64,000 bases of DNA from an uncultured Clostridia bacterium (GTDB taxonomy: Bacteria; Bacillota; Clostridia; Christensenellales; Borkfalkiaceae), in NCBI GenBank assembly GCA_934271255.1, contig CAKQQS010000009.1, forward strand, positions 1 to 64,000, given 5' to 3'. A program made the translations under genes and the position numbers. Of this stretch, positions 30,656 through 42,100 are shown piece after piece. The number at the start of each line of letters is the position of its first letter. Within the stretch, counting starts at the first letter, position 1. The notes beneath the pieces are model-generated. The model did not search any database and was not told where the DNA came from. It saw nothing but the letters and a program-made list of their open reading frames with translations.

Positions 30656-32057
30656 ATATATAGTAAAACGTATTCTTATATCCTTAGTAATCCTTTTCGG
30701 CGTTTCGATAATAATTTATACGATGGTACGCCTTATGCCGACAGACTACGTAGACGTAAAATATTCTTCGCAGTTACAAAACGGCACGATCACGCAGGCG
30801 GACGTCGATAACTTCAAAAAATTGTACGGACTTGACGTATCCGAAGCGTTTATGTACATAAACACGGACGGCGGCGCGGTAGCGGGAAAGAGTTTCAAGC
30901 GTTCCATCAACACGGCTACTTACAGAGATTTGAAAGACAAAGTAGCGACGGCCGATACTTTTCACGGTACTTATACTGCGGACGATACTTGTATTTATCT
31001 GACTAAAAACAGCGAAGACGAACAAACCTACCGCGTATACCGTTATACGGGCGAATATGAAATAAAAGAAATCGACGACCCCGTAGAACCGGGCAAAAAG
31101 AAAGAGATTAAGGTCGAAATCATCGAAGAAATCGAAAACGGCACGTACAGCGTAAGTTACGACGACGCGGGCAACCTTTCGTTCAGATTTTTAGGATCGG
31201 GATTAGACCCGCAAATCAGTTCGAGAAAAGCGACGACGGGCGAAAAAGCGAGTTCGATATTCAGGGGCTATTTCGGTTGGATAGGCAGATTGTTCAAAGG
31301 CGACCTGGGTACTTCGTTCAAATACGAACTCCCCGTCGGCACTGTTATAGCCAAATACATGTGGATATCTTTCGCGATAGCGGTTATCGCTACGATACTT
31401 CAATTTTTGATAGCGATACCTTTGGGAATATCGAGCGCGACGCATCAATATTCCGTCAGGGATTACACGGTAACCGTATTTACGATGATAGGCATATCTT
31501 TACCGACGTATTTCTTCGCGGCGATAGTCGTCAAGATATTCTCGGTAGATTTGGGTTGGTTTCCGCCGAGCGGACTGATTTACGCCAACTCGGACTACGC
31601 TAACACTTTCGCGGGGCAAATGACTAAACTCGGCGATATAATAGCGCACATGGTGTTGCCTATTTTCGTAAGCGTTATATTGTCTTTGGGCGGACTAATG
31701 CGATATACCAGAACTAACACGCTCGAAGTATTGAACGCCGATTATATACGAACGGCGAGAGCGAAAGGATTATCCGAACATAAAGTCATATATAAACACG
31801 CGTTCAGAAACACGCTTATACCTTTGGCGACGTTGCTTGCGGGCATTTTACCGTCTTTGTTCGGCGGTATGATGATAACCGAGCAGGTATTCGCTATACC
31901 GGGTATCGGTAACCTTGCGTATAAAGCGCTTAAAGACGGCGACATACCCTTTATCATGGGTTACAATATGTTTCTTGCTATTCTGACGGTTATAGGAACG
32001 TTGTTCTCAGATATAATGTATTCGATAGTCGATCCGAGAGTCAAACTCGGCAAATAG
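30648..32057 (+). CDS. Oligopeptide ABC transporter permease, OppB type, with extracytoplasmic insertion
   Basis: The 469-residue protein starts with the OppB first helix (FKYIVKRILISLVILFGVSI then IIYTMVRLMPTD). About 150 residues of soluble sequence (roughly 40-215) follow where OppB proteins usually have 60-80. The remaining helices then carry the typical GDLGTSF, the DPP/OPP permease segment GGLMRYTRTNTLEVLNADYI and RTARAKGLSEHKV coupling loop. The expanded loop faces outward and could contact the oversized binding protein. AAAGGGGGTG precedes the ATG. Confidence 0.93.
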   Translation: MFKYIVKRILISLVILFGVSIIIYTMVRLMPTDYVDVKYSSQLQNGTITQADVDNFKKLYGLDVSEAFMYINTDGGAVAGKSFKRSINTATYRDLKDKVATADTFHGTYTADDTCIYLTKNSEDEQTYRVYRYTGEYEIKEIDDPVEPGKKKEIKVEIIEEIENGTYSVSYDDAGNLSFRFLGSGLDPQISSRKATTGEKASSIFRGYFGWIGRLFKGDLGTSFKYELPVGTVIAKYMWISFAIAVIATILQFLIAIPLGISSATHQYSVRDYTVTVFTMIGISLPTYFFAAIVVKIFSVDLGWFPPSGLIYANSDYANTFAGQMTKLGDIIAHMVLPIFVSVILSLGGLMRYTRTNTLEVLNADYIRTARAKGLSEHKVIYKHAFRNTLIPLATLLAGILPSLFGGMMITEQVFAIPGIGNLAYKALKDGDIPFIMGYNMFLAILTVIGTLFSDIMYSIVDPRVKLGK

Positions 32058-32066
32058 GAGTGAGTT

Positions 32067-33281
32067 ATGGAAGAAAATAAAGATTTAAACGTTAAAACGC
32101 CTTCCGTCGACTCAACCGAAACAGTTGACGTATCGAACGGAAAAAGCGGCTTTGCTTGGGTTAAAAAGTTAGATCCGAGAACGTGGTTTAAAAAGAAGGA
32201 AGAAGAAGTTCTGGAAGCGGAAGCGTCCCGCGAAGAGATTTTGCTCGACGAAGAAACGGCGTGCGAAAAAACGCCTAACGACGACAAGGCTCCCGACGGC
32301 GAAGAAGAAGCGACCTATAAAGAAATGAGTCCCATGCGGTTGGTTTTAAGGAGATTTTTCCGTTCAAAACTTTCAATCGTCGGGCTTATAATGATAGTGT
32401 TCTTGTTTGCGTTCGCGTTTTTAGGTCCCGTAATTTATACGAGATGGGGCGAAACGCAACAAGACGAATCTACGGTAATCAAACGTACCGAAACGAGTAT
32501 CAAGATAGAAGGCACGGACATTACGGTTTTGGAAGTTTTGGAAAACGAAACGAATCTTAACTTGTACGCTCCGCCTAGCGCGACGCACCTTTTAGGTACG
32601 GACAACTACGGTTTCGACGTATTCGTAAGACTTATGTACGGCGGAAGAATATCGCTTGCGATAGGATTTATCGTCGTAATACTCGAAACGCTGATAGGCG
32701 TACTGCTCGGCGGTATTTCGGGGTATTTCGGCGGTTGGGTTGACCAGATACTGATGCGACTCGTCGATATATTCAACTGTATACCGACGTTACCGATACT
32801 GCTTATAGCGTCCGCTATGATAGACTCGTGGAACGTTTCGTCAAGCGTACGAATATATTTGTTGATGGCGATGATAACGCTGTTCAGTTGGAGCGGCGTC
32901 GCAAGACTCGTCAGGGGACAGATATTATATTTGAGAGAGCAGGAATATATCACCGCCGCGGAAGTCATGGGGCTTCCCACGTGGAGAAAGATATTCAAGC
33001 ACTTAATACCTAACGTTATGCCGCAACTTATCGTTTCGATGACGTTGGGACTCGGTAGCGTAATTCTTTACGAATCGACTCTGTCCTATTTAGGTTTGGG
33101 CGTACAGTTGCCGCAAGCGGCGTGGGGAACGATGATAGCGACTTCAAACGATCCCACCGTTTTGAACAACCATTTGAATATGTGGTTGCCTGCGGGTATT
33201 ATGATAGTTATCGCCGTTTTGGGCTTTAACTTCGTAGGCGACGGTTTACGGGACGCGATGGATCCCAAAGCGAGGAAGTAA
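32067..33281 (+). CDS. Oligopeptide ABC transporter permease, OppC type, with cytoplasmic tail
   Basis: The 404-residue protein has the OppC core (SPMRLVLRRFFRSKLSIVGL, LLGTDNYGFDVFVRLMYGGR, REQEYITAAEVMGLPTWRKI). Before the first helix lies a hydrophilic N-terminal tail of about 90 residues, beginning MEENK and containing WVKKLDPRTWFKKK (31-44), a motif that recurs in the OppF-type protein. A further insertion (about residues 130-165) sits in the first outer loop. AGGAG precedes the ATG; nine bases separate it from the OppB gene. Confidence 0.93.
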   Translation: MEENKDLNVKTPSVDSTETVDVSNGKSGFAWVKKLDPRTWFKKKEEEVLEAEASREEILLDEETACEKTPNDDKAPDGEEEATYKEMSPMRLVLRRFFRSKLSIVGLIMIVFLFAFAFLGPVIYTRWGETQQDESTVIKRTETSIKIEGTDITVLEVLENETNLNLYAPPSATHLLGTDNYGFDVFVRLMYGGRISLAIGFIVVILETLIGVLLGGISGYFGGWVDQILMRLVDIFNCIPTLPILLIASAMIDSWNVSSSVRIYLLMAMITLFSWSGVARLVRGQILYLREQEYITAAEVMGLPTWRKIFKHLIPNVMPQLIVSMTLGLGSVILYESTLSYLGLGVQLPQAAWGTMIATSNDPTVLNNHLNMWLPAGIMIVIAVLGFNFVGDGLRDAMDPKARK

Positions 33282-33283
33282 TT

Positions 33284-34483
33284 ATGGCTGAACAAAACAA
33301 GACCCGTAAAAAAGACAATAATTATATCTCGATAAGAGAAAGTCGCAAAATTATTAAATACAACATTAAACAAATGAAGTATTACGAATCTTTAAAACGC
33401 AAAAAAGCGAGTTTGGAAGAGTATACTTCGGTAATGAAAGACGAAAATAATATAATAGAGATTGACGGACTGAAAACCTGTTTCTTTACGGACAACGGCA
33501 CGGTAATGTCGGTAAACGGCGTATCTTTCGATATACCCAAAAACAAAATCGTCGGCGTAGTAGGGGAATCGGGTTGCGGTAAATCCGTTACTTCGCTTTC
33601 TATTATGCAGTTGGTACAAGCCCCGCAAGGTCAGGTCGTCGAAGGGGAAATAAGATTCAATTCGACGGATTTGGGCAAAGACGAAAACGGCAATAAACTT
33701 GCGTATAACATCGCTAAAATGCCTACCAAGGAAATGTATAAGATTCGCGGTAAAGACATAACGATGATATTTCAGGAACCCATGACGAGTCTTAACCCCG
33801 TATTTACGATAGGGTATCAGCTGGACGAAGTGTCTTTCTTGCACACTCCCGAAATCACGAAAGAAGGAGCGAGAGATTACAGTATAGAAATGCTGAAAAA
33901 AGTAGGCATTTCGATGCCCGAAAGGGTTTATAAATCATACCCGCACGAATTGTCGGGCGGTATGCGTCAAAGGGTTATGATAGCGATGGCTTTGGCGGGC
34001 AACCCCAAACTTATTATCGCGGACGAGCCTACCACGGCGTTGGACGTTACCATTCAGGCGCAGATACTCGAACTGTTAAAAGACCTTCAAAAAACGGAAG
34101 GCTGTTCAATAATGCTTATCACCCACGATTTGGGCGTTATAGCCGAAATGGCGGACGAAGTAGTCGTTATGTACGCGGGCAGAGTTATAGAAAAGGGTAC
34201 CGTACAGGACATTTTCCACCACCCCGTACACCCGTACACGATAGGACTTCAAAAGAGCAAACCGCTTATCGATTCGGACGCGAACGAGCCGTTGTATTCC
34301 ATACCGGGGCAAGTTCCCAACCCGATAAACTTACCCAACCACTGTTATTTCAAAAACAGATGCAATAAATGTATCGGAAAATGTAACGGCGAATATCCGC
34401 CTATGGTAAACGTCAGCGACACGCACGTCGTATCATGCTATTTGTACGACGAAAACAAGGAGAAAGAAGATGGAAGAAAATAA
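33284..34483 (+). CDS. Oligopeptide ABC transporter ATPase, OppD type
   Basis: The 399-residue ATPase has Walker A GESGCGKS (Lys100), the Q-loop in MIFQEPMTSLNPVF, signature LSGGMRQRVMIAMAL, Walker B LIIADEPTTALD and the THDLGVIAEMAD H-loop. The C-terminal OppD/F extension has cysteines in CYFKNRCNKCIGKC and VVSCYLY, a pattern that can hold an iron-sulfur cluster in related proteins. A basic helical N-terminal extension of about 55 residues precedes the ATPase domain. The end overlaps the OppF-type gene by 14 bases. Confidence 0.94.
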   Translation: MAEQNKTRKKDNNYISIRESRKIIKYNIKQMKYYESLKRKKASLEEYTSVMKDENNIIEIDGLKTCFFTDNGTVMSVNGVSFDIPKNKIVGVVGESGCGKSVTSLSIMQLVQAPQGQVVEGEIRFNSTDLGKDENGNKLAYNIAKMPTKEMYKIRGKDITMIFQEPMTSLNPVFTIGYQLDEVSFLHTPEITKEGARDYSIEMLKKVGISMPERVYKSYPHELSGGMRQRVMIAMALAGNPKLIIADEPTTALDVTIQAQILELLKDLQKTEGCSIMLITHDLGVIAEMADEVVVMYAGRVIEKGTVQDIFHHPVHPYTIGLQKSKPLIDSDANEPLYSIPGQVPNPINLPNHCYFKNRCNKCIGKCNGEYPPMVNVSDTHVVSCYLYDENKEKEDGRK

Positions 34484-35846
34484 GAATATTACAACCGAAA
34501 AAACTTCCGACCTTTCCGACAACCGAACGGAAAACAAAAAACGTTCGGCGTGGCTTGACAAGTTGAACCCGAAAAATCTGTTCAGAAAAAAAACGAACGA
34601 ACCTAAGGAAGAATCCGTTGCAAACGAAAAACAAGATGCGGTCGAATTCAAAGAGCAAAAAGTAAACGCGGAAGGAAAACCCGTCGATAACATTCTGGAA
34701 GTCGAGCATTTGAAAAAGTATTTCCCGATAAAGAAAAACTTTTTCGGTAAACCCACCGTATTTTTACGCGCGGTAGACGACGTAAGTTTTTCTTTGGAAA
34801 GGGGAACGACGATAGGTATCGTAGGCGAATCGGGGTGCGGCAAAACGACGCTCGGCAGAACGATTTTAAAACTTTACGACATTGACGGCGGGAAAGTTAC
34901 GTTCGACGGACACGATATTACTAAAATATCCAAACGCGCGATGAGAAAATATCGCACTTCGATGCAACTTGTATTTCAGGACCCGTATTCGTCCTTACCG
35001 CCCAGAATGACGGTAGGCGCGATTATAAGCGAAGCGGTCAAAGTACATAAAATCGTACCGAAAGACAAAGTACACGAACACGTTCGCGACATAATGAAAA
35101 AATGCGGACTTCAACCTCAGTATTACGACAGATACCCGCACGAGTTTTCGGGCGGACAACGTCAAAGAATATGTATAGCGAGAGCACTTGCGGTTAATCC
35201 CAAACTCGTTATTTGCGACGAACCCGTTTCCGCTTTGGACGTATCTATTCAGGCGCAAATCATCAACTTGCTCAAAGAACTTCAAAACACTTTGGGATTG
35301 ACGTACGTTTTCATTTCGCACGACTTGTCGGTAGTCAAGTACATAACGAAACAAATAATGGTTATGTATTTGGGCAATATGATGGAACTCGGCGATACGG
35401 CGGAGATATTTAAAAATCCGTTACACCCGTACACGAAAGCGTTGTTCTCGGCGGTACCCGTTCCTAATCCGGACGTCAAAATGAACAGAATCATTTTGGA
35501 AGGTGATATACCGAGTCCCGCAAATCCGCCTAAGGGTTGTAAGTTCCATACGAGATGTAAAGAGTGTATGAACGTATGTAAGTTCGTCGAACCCGCGTAC
35601 GTTGAAGCGGAGAAAGGACATTTCGTCGCATGCCATCTTTATAATAAAAATATTATGGACAATCTTGACGAATACGACAAACAGTGGGAAGAGATACAAA
35701 ACACGCCCGTCGAAGTCGTAAGCAAGAAAGACAAATATTTCGGTTGGACGAAGAAGTTAAACCCCAAGACGTGGTTTAAGAAAAAGAAAGCGACGGAACA
35801 AACTGAAAATAAAATCGACACGACGGAATCCGACGCGAAAAAATAA
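34470..35846 (+). CDS. Oligopeptide ABC transporter ATPase, OppF type, with tails at both ends
   Basis: The 458-residue ATPase has Walker A GESGCGKTT (Lys125), LVFQDPYSSLPPRMTV, signature FSGGQRQRICIARAL, Walker B LVICDEPVSALD, and C-terminal cysteines (CKFHTRCKECMNVC). The usual length is about 320. The extra sequence is a 75-residue N-terminal tail starting MEENK with WLDKLNPKNLFRKK (28-41), and a C-terminal tail of about 60 residues with WTKKLNPKTWFKKK (426-439). The OppC-type permease carries the same motif. AAGGAG precedes the start inside the OppD-type gene. Confidence 0.94.
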   Translation: MEENKNITTEKTSDLSDNRTENKKRSAWLDKLNPKNLFRKKTNEPKEESVANEKQDAVEFKEQKVNAEGKPVDNILEVEHLKKYFPIKKNFFGKPTVFLRAVDDVSFSLERGTTIGIVGESGCGKTTLGRTILKLYDIDGGKVTFDGHDITKISKRAMRKYRTSMQLVFQDPYSSLPPRMTVGAIISEAVKVHKIVPKDKVHEHVRDIMKKCGLQPQYYDRYPHEFSGGQRQRICIARALAVNPKLVICDEPVSALDVSIQAQIINLLKELQNTLGLTYVFISHDLSVVKYITKQIMVMYLGNMMELGDTAEIFKNPLHPYTKALFSAVPVPNPDVKMNRIILEGDIPSPANPPKGCKFHTRCKECMNVCKFVEPAYVEAEKGHFVACHLYNKNIMDNLDEYDKQWEEIQNTPVEVVSKKDKYFGWTKKLNPKTWFKKKKATEQTENKIDTTESDAKK

Positions 35847-35868
35847 ACGGCGAACACGGAAAACATCG

Positions 35869-36111
35869 ATGTGTAAGAAAAGAAAAAAGAAAAAAGCAAT
35901 TTATATTGACGACGGACATACCGTTTACGATATGAACGGTTTGTCCCCGAACTCTGGTAATAAAAAGCAAAAAGAAGAAAGAGTACACCTGTCTTTCAAA
36001 GAAAAAAGGGCGGTTATACGAGCCGCGTTTGAAAGATTTTTACCTATACTGTTGTTAGTGATCGTGTGCTTTTCTGTTACTATGGTATTAGTTTATTTCT
36101 GGTTTAAATAA
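35869..36111 (+). CDS. Small single-helix membrane protein
   Basis: The 80-residue protein has a lysine-rich head (MCKKRKKKKAIYIDDGHTVY), a polar segment, and one membrane helix near the C-terminus (FLPILLLVIVCFSVTMVLVYFWF). The positive-inside rule puts the head in the cytoplasm. It is encoded 22 bases after the OppF-type gene and 11 bases before the subtilisin-like gene. I do not recognise a family. Its position suggests an accessory to the importer or the protease. Confidence 0.65.
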   Translation: MCKKRKKKKAIYIDDGHTVYDMNGLSPNSGNKKQKEERVHLSFKEKRAVIRAAFERFLPILLLVIVCFSVTMVLVYFWFK

Positions 36112-36122
36112 AAGGAGAAAGA

Positions 36123-39100
36123 ATGCTTAAAAAAATATTAGCCGTTTTAATGATATTCGTAATCGCAGTATTATCGACGGGTTGCGGCGCGGATTCTTCC
36201 GTAAAAAATCCTACGGAAAACAATAACGCGACCACGCAACTTCCGTTTGAAGATTCGGGCGAATTGCAATTTATTAAAAGTGATTTGAAGTTTACGCAAG
36301 ATCAGGTAAAATCTCAAATCAAGGCGGAATACTTACTTGAAAACAAAGGATATAAAGACACCGACGAAGTCGTTGCGATATTGTCCGTCGACGGGGACGC
36401 GTTGATAGACGATTGTATCGAAAACGACGTCAAAGTTTCCGATTACGTCGCTAGTTTCGGCGGCATAACGAAAAAGGAAAACATAAAAGGTAAACAAAAC
36501 GGAATAATCGACAGACTTAAATCCTGCGGATTGATTAAAAACGTATTGTACAGATACTCTACGCTTTTAAACGCTGTTGCGGTAACGACGACGTACGGCA
36601 ATCTCGATAAGATAGAAGGTGTCAGCGGCGTAACTTCCGTCAGCCTTACGGATACCTACAATTTACCCAAAACGATTGCAAGGGACGCTTCCGCGATAAG
36701 AAACGCCGTTGAAATATACGACACGGGTATTTATAATCCGGGCGACGTTCCCTTTACGGGCGAAGGCACTTCCGTTGCGGTACTCGACTCCGGTTTCGAT
36801 TGCAGCCATACCGTATTTACCGAACCTTTAAAGACTATTTCGGAAGATACTTTGATGCTTAAACAAGACTACATCGAAAGTATTTTGGGCGAAACGAAAG
36901 CGATAGGGTTTACGAAAAACTTACAAATATACGACGTATACCAAAACGCTAAAATACCTTTCGTATACGACTATGCGGATAAAGATAAAGACGTTTACCC
37001 GCACGACTCCGAACACGGCACGCACGTCGCGGGTATTATCGGCGGCGCGGACGACGTAATTACGGGCGTAGCGAAGTATACCCAACTCGTATTGATGAAA
37101 GTTTTCCCCGATCTTGACGCAGGCGGAAGAACGGAAGACATACTTGCCGCTTTGGAAGACGCGGTATTGATCGGCGTAGACGCGATAAACATGTCGCTCG
37201 GTTCTTCGTGCGGATTTACGAGAGAAGGCATAGACGAAGATTTTATCAATATCGTTTACGATAAAATCGACGCAAGCGGTATCAGTCTGATAACGGCGGC
37301 GAGCAACAGTTACAACTCTGCGTTCGGTTCCGAACAAGGCAACACGAACATGGTTACTAATCCGGACACCGCTACGGTAGGATCTCCTTCGACGTACAGA
37401 GCGTCGATGTCCGTCGCTTCGATAAGCGGTACGATGAGCAACTATATGCTCGCGAACGGCGAACAAATAGTATTCTTCAACGAATCCAACGCGATAACGG
37501 GCAAACAAAACCATTTCTTCGATGAAATCTATGCGAAACAAGGTTGGAACAAAACCGAAAAGCATACGATAGAATACGTTACCATTCCGGGTATCGGCTC
37601 GACGTCCAACTATACGGGGCTCGACCTTAAAGGCAAAATCGCGCTTGTAAGACGCGGAACGAACACGTTTGAAGAAAAGGCGGCGGCGGCTAAGAAAGCA
37701 AAAGCGGCAGCGTGCATAATTTACAACAATATAGACGGCGACATTATGATGTCGATGGGTAAAACCGACCATATTCCCACTATTTCGATAAGCAAAGACG
37801 ACGGTATGAAATTAGCCGACCGTTCAACGGGTACGCTGGAAATATCTTACGAGAACGAAGCGGGTCCGTTTATGTCCGACTTTTCGAGTTGGGGGCCCAC
37901 TCCGAATCTCGAACTTAAACCCGAAATCACCGCTCACGGCGGAAACATTAAATCGTCCGTACCGGGCGGCGGTTACGACGAACTTTCGGGAACGAGCATG
38001 GCTACGCCCAACCTTTGCGGGTTAGTAATACTCATTCGTCAATACTTGAAAGAAAAGTTCCCCGACTACACGGCAAAACAAAGAACGGTAATGTGTAACC
38101 AGATGCTTATGTCTACCGCTACGATTGCGGTAAACGAACAAGGCAACCCATATTCGCCCAGAAAACAAGGCGCGGGACTTGCAAGCATTTCGGCGGTATC
38201 CAACACGAGAGCGTATCTGACGGTAGACGGTATCGACAGAACGAAACTCGAACTCAAAGACGATCCGAAGAGAACGGGCGTGTATACGATGAAGTTCAAT
38301 ATCGTAAACATTTCCGATTCGCCCGTATCGTATAATTTGGGAATAATCGGCATGACCGAAACCGTTTCTACGGCGGACGACAAACACATCGCCGAAAAAG
38401 ACCAACTTTTGAACGATAATTACACCGCGAAAGTCAACGGAAACGGCAACATCAAAGGCAAACAAGTTACCGTAGACGCAAACGGAACGTTAAGCGTAGA
38501 ACTCACTTACACGCTCACGAGCGCGGAAAAGAAAATGATAGATTCGTTGTTCCCGTACGGAATGTACGTCGAAGGATTCGTAACGCTCGATCCCGTAGAC
38601 GCGAAAGACGTAAAACTCAACGCGCCTTTCCTTGCTTTCTACGGCGACTGGACGGAAGCGCCCATGTTCGACAAAACGTATTACGAAGTAGAATCGGAAG
38701 CGCACGACGGGTCGATCGACGACGACAAGAAGTTGAAAGCGGATTATTACGCAACGACTCCTTACGGCTCGTATTACTATAACTACATTATTCCTTTGGG
38801 AACTTATTTGTACGAAATGGGCAGCGACTACGATCCCATTCCCGCAAGCGAAGACCATATCGCGATATCCAACTCTCTCGGAATGATAGACGGTATTTCG
38901 GCTGTATACGCGGGACTTTTGCGTAACGCGAAAGAAATGACGTTCACCATAACGGACAAACAAACGGGCGAACTCGTATTTGAGAAAATCGACTACAACG
39001 CTCGTAAAGCGTACCCCAACGGCGCGACTCCCATTCCGTATTTCGAAAACTTAAAGATTAAATCCGCGGAACTCGGACTCGTAAACAACCGTCAATACGA

Positions 39101-42100
39101 ATTCAAAATGTCGGGACTTCTCGACTACGGCGATGGCGGAGCGGACACCAACGTAAGAAACTCGTTCAGTTTTGATTTCTGTCTGGACGACGAAGCGCCC
39201 ACGCTCGAATCGGTAAGTTACGAAAAGATTTACGACAAGACGTTAAAGAAAGACAGATACTATATCACTATGGAGATTTACGACAATCAATACGTAATGT
39301 CCGTAAGTCCCGTAATGTTCACGTCGAGTTCTTCTTATACGCTCCTTACGAGCAACCCCATTCCCGTATACAGCGAAAAGGGCGCGGTCAATAAAGTAAG
39401 ATTTGAAATAACCGATTTCTTGGAAGACCTTTACGACGACGCTATAATAACGAGCGGTCTTGCGTTCTCTATTGACGACTACGCGCTTAACTCCAACATT
39501 TATATATGTCAACTTCCGGGAACGAGAGGGGACTTCAAGTTCACCAAAGACGGCGAAATCGACGGCGAGAAATACACGAGTTTGTCGATTTACGAAGACG
39601 AAATCGTAGACTTGACTCAATTCTTGGCAACTTCGGACGCAAGCGTCGATTCGGGCAAAGACTATTTGAAATATTTACAATGGTCGTCGTCTAACGAAGG
39701 CGTCGCTATCGTAAAAGAAGGTCAGGTTATAGGCGTTTCGGCGGGTAGGGCAACCATTACCGTAACGGAACAAATGGAACTGAAAAAAGCGGCGATTTTG
39801 ATTAACGTCAAAGAGCGCGAAAAGAAAGAACCCGAAACGACGGCTACCGTAAGAACGAGTCTTATGTCGAACAACAACGTCGAAGACGTGAATAACGAAA
39901 CGTTGAAATCCATAAGGTTTTCGCATTTAGACACGAAGTTCGCTTATTCGAGAGCCGCTCAGACGAGCAAGATAGGCAAGACGGGCGACAGAGTATTCGT
40001 CAACGAATACAAAGGCGCGCTTTCGTGCTATCCGGGCGAACAATTTACGCTTGCTTACGACATAGAACCGTGGTACGTTTCGGACAGATACACGGTAACT
40101 TATAAATCGTCAAGACCTAACATCGCGAAAATTGACGACGACGGAAGAACCGTTGTTGCGTTAGCGAAAGGCACGACGATAATAACCGCCGAATGTACGG
40201 ACAAAGAAACGGGCAAAACTTCTAATATCATGGCGAAACTTTCGCTCACGGTAAACAGCGAGTTTATTATCGAAAACAGAATGCTCGTCGCTTATAAAGG
40301 GCTCGGCGGAACGGTAACCATTCCGGACGACGAAGGTATTTTGTATATCGGCGCGTATGCGTTCTGCTTGTACACGACGGATCAAACGATAGAAGTAACG
40401 GAAGACGATTACGACAAAAACAAGATTCCCGCGACCAACACTTCCGTAACGAAAGTAATAATACCCGAAGGCGTCGAAGAAATACAAAAATACGCGTTCT
40501 ACAACTGTCAGCATTTGAAAGAAGTAGTAATGCCGGACACCGTCAAGTATATAAGAGAGTTTGCTTTCTATAACGACGCGAAACTTACGACGATTACCAC
40601 TACGGGCGCGAAAGGCAACAACGTTCTGACGGTTGCAAGACAAGCGTTCGACGGCTGCGTTTCGCTTGAAGAATACCCGTTTACGAATGCTTACGCTTTG
40701 GGCGTTAAAGCGTTTAACGGATGTACGTCCCTTGCTTACGCGGATTTAAGAAAGATCAGAAACTCCGGTGAAAGAGCGTTCCAGGGCTGTACTTCGCTTA
40801 CCGAAGTAAGCATGAATAAAGACACCAAACTTGCCGAATATATGTTCGCAAAATCTGGCTTGACGCAAGTAGACGTGTACCCGCTCGTAGGTATTCCCGA
40901 ATACTGTTTCGCCGCGTGCGAAAACCTGACGACCGTCAATATTCATAACGGTAAAGACGAAGTCGCGGGGCTTAAAGGAAAGCCTATCGAGTATATAGGG
41001 CTCGGCGCGTTCTATCAATGCAAAAACCTTACGGAAGTAAATATATTAGGAAAAGTCAACGCAATCAACGACTACGCGTTCTTTGAATGCAGCGCGCTTA
41101 CCGAGTTTACGTTACCCGACAACGCGGTAGAAATCGGTTCGGGCGTGTTCAAGGGCGCGACGGCATTGACGACGTTACGCTTTTTGAAAGACACGGACGT
41201 AACGTCTTTCGGCGGGGCGACGTTTGACGGAACAGCGTTAAGCAATTTCGTTATAGACGAGAACAACGCTATTTATTCGACGGACGGCAACCTTTTGGTT
41301 AAAGGCGGCAACACCGTTGTCCTTGCAAGTTTGACTCACGACTTCGGCAATTATTCGCTCGACGCCAAATACGGTAAAGTAGCGAACGGCGCGTTCAGCG
41401 GCGCAAGAATTACGAAGATTACGTTCAATTCTCAAACCGTCGAGATAGGCGACTTCGCGTTTGCAAGTTGTTCGGATCTTACCGAAATAGACTTCGGTAC
41501 GGCTAGCGACGTAATCGTCGGCTCGAACGCTTTCAGACACGACAACGCGATAACGATAGTCAAAGGGCTTGAAAAAGTTTCCGAAATCGGCAGTTACGCA
41601 TTCGCTAACACGACGATAAAAGACGTAACGCTTAAAAACGGCGTAATCGCAAACGAAGGCGCGTTCTTCGCGTCGGACGTTAAGAACGTAACGTTGCTCG
41701 GCGACGCAACTCTCGACTTCGGCGTGTTCCAGTCGTGCTTATCGCTCGAAAAGGTAATCATGCCCGAACAGGCGTCGAAAATAACGTTCGGAGTATGCTG
41801 TTTCGCGGGCGACACTAATTTGACTACGATAGATTTAAGCAAGATTGCAAGCGGAAAAATCGAAAAAGAAACGTTCTTTAATTGTATAAAACTCGCGGCG
41901 GCTAACCTTACGAATATAACGGAAATAGGCGACTACGCGTTCGCAAACTGCGCTAACCTTAAATCGGTAAATATGCCCGTCGTCGAAAGCATCGGCGAAG
42001 CGGCGTTCGCGCAATACGGCGACGATTATTCCGCTCCTACGTTTATAAGCGTAACTTTCCCCGAAACTTTAAAGAGAATCGGCGAAGCGGCATTCGCGAA

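Noticed and set aside
36921..37772. Long minus-strand frame (283 codons) inside the protease gene
   Set aside because: It is Arg/Val/Tyr-rich antisense of a real gene, with no ribosome binding site; the codon bias of this genome opens the opposite strand throughout.
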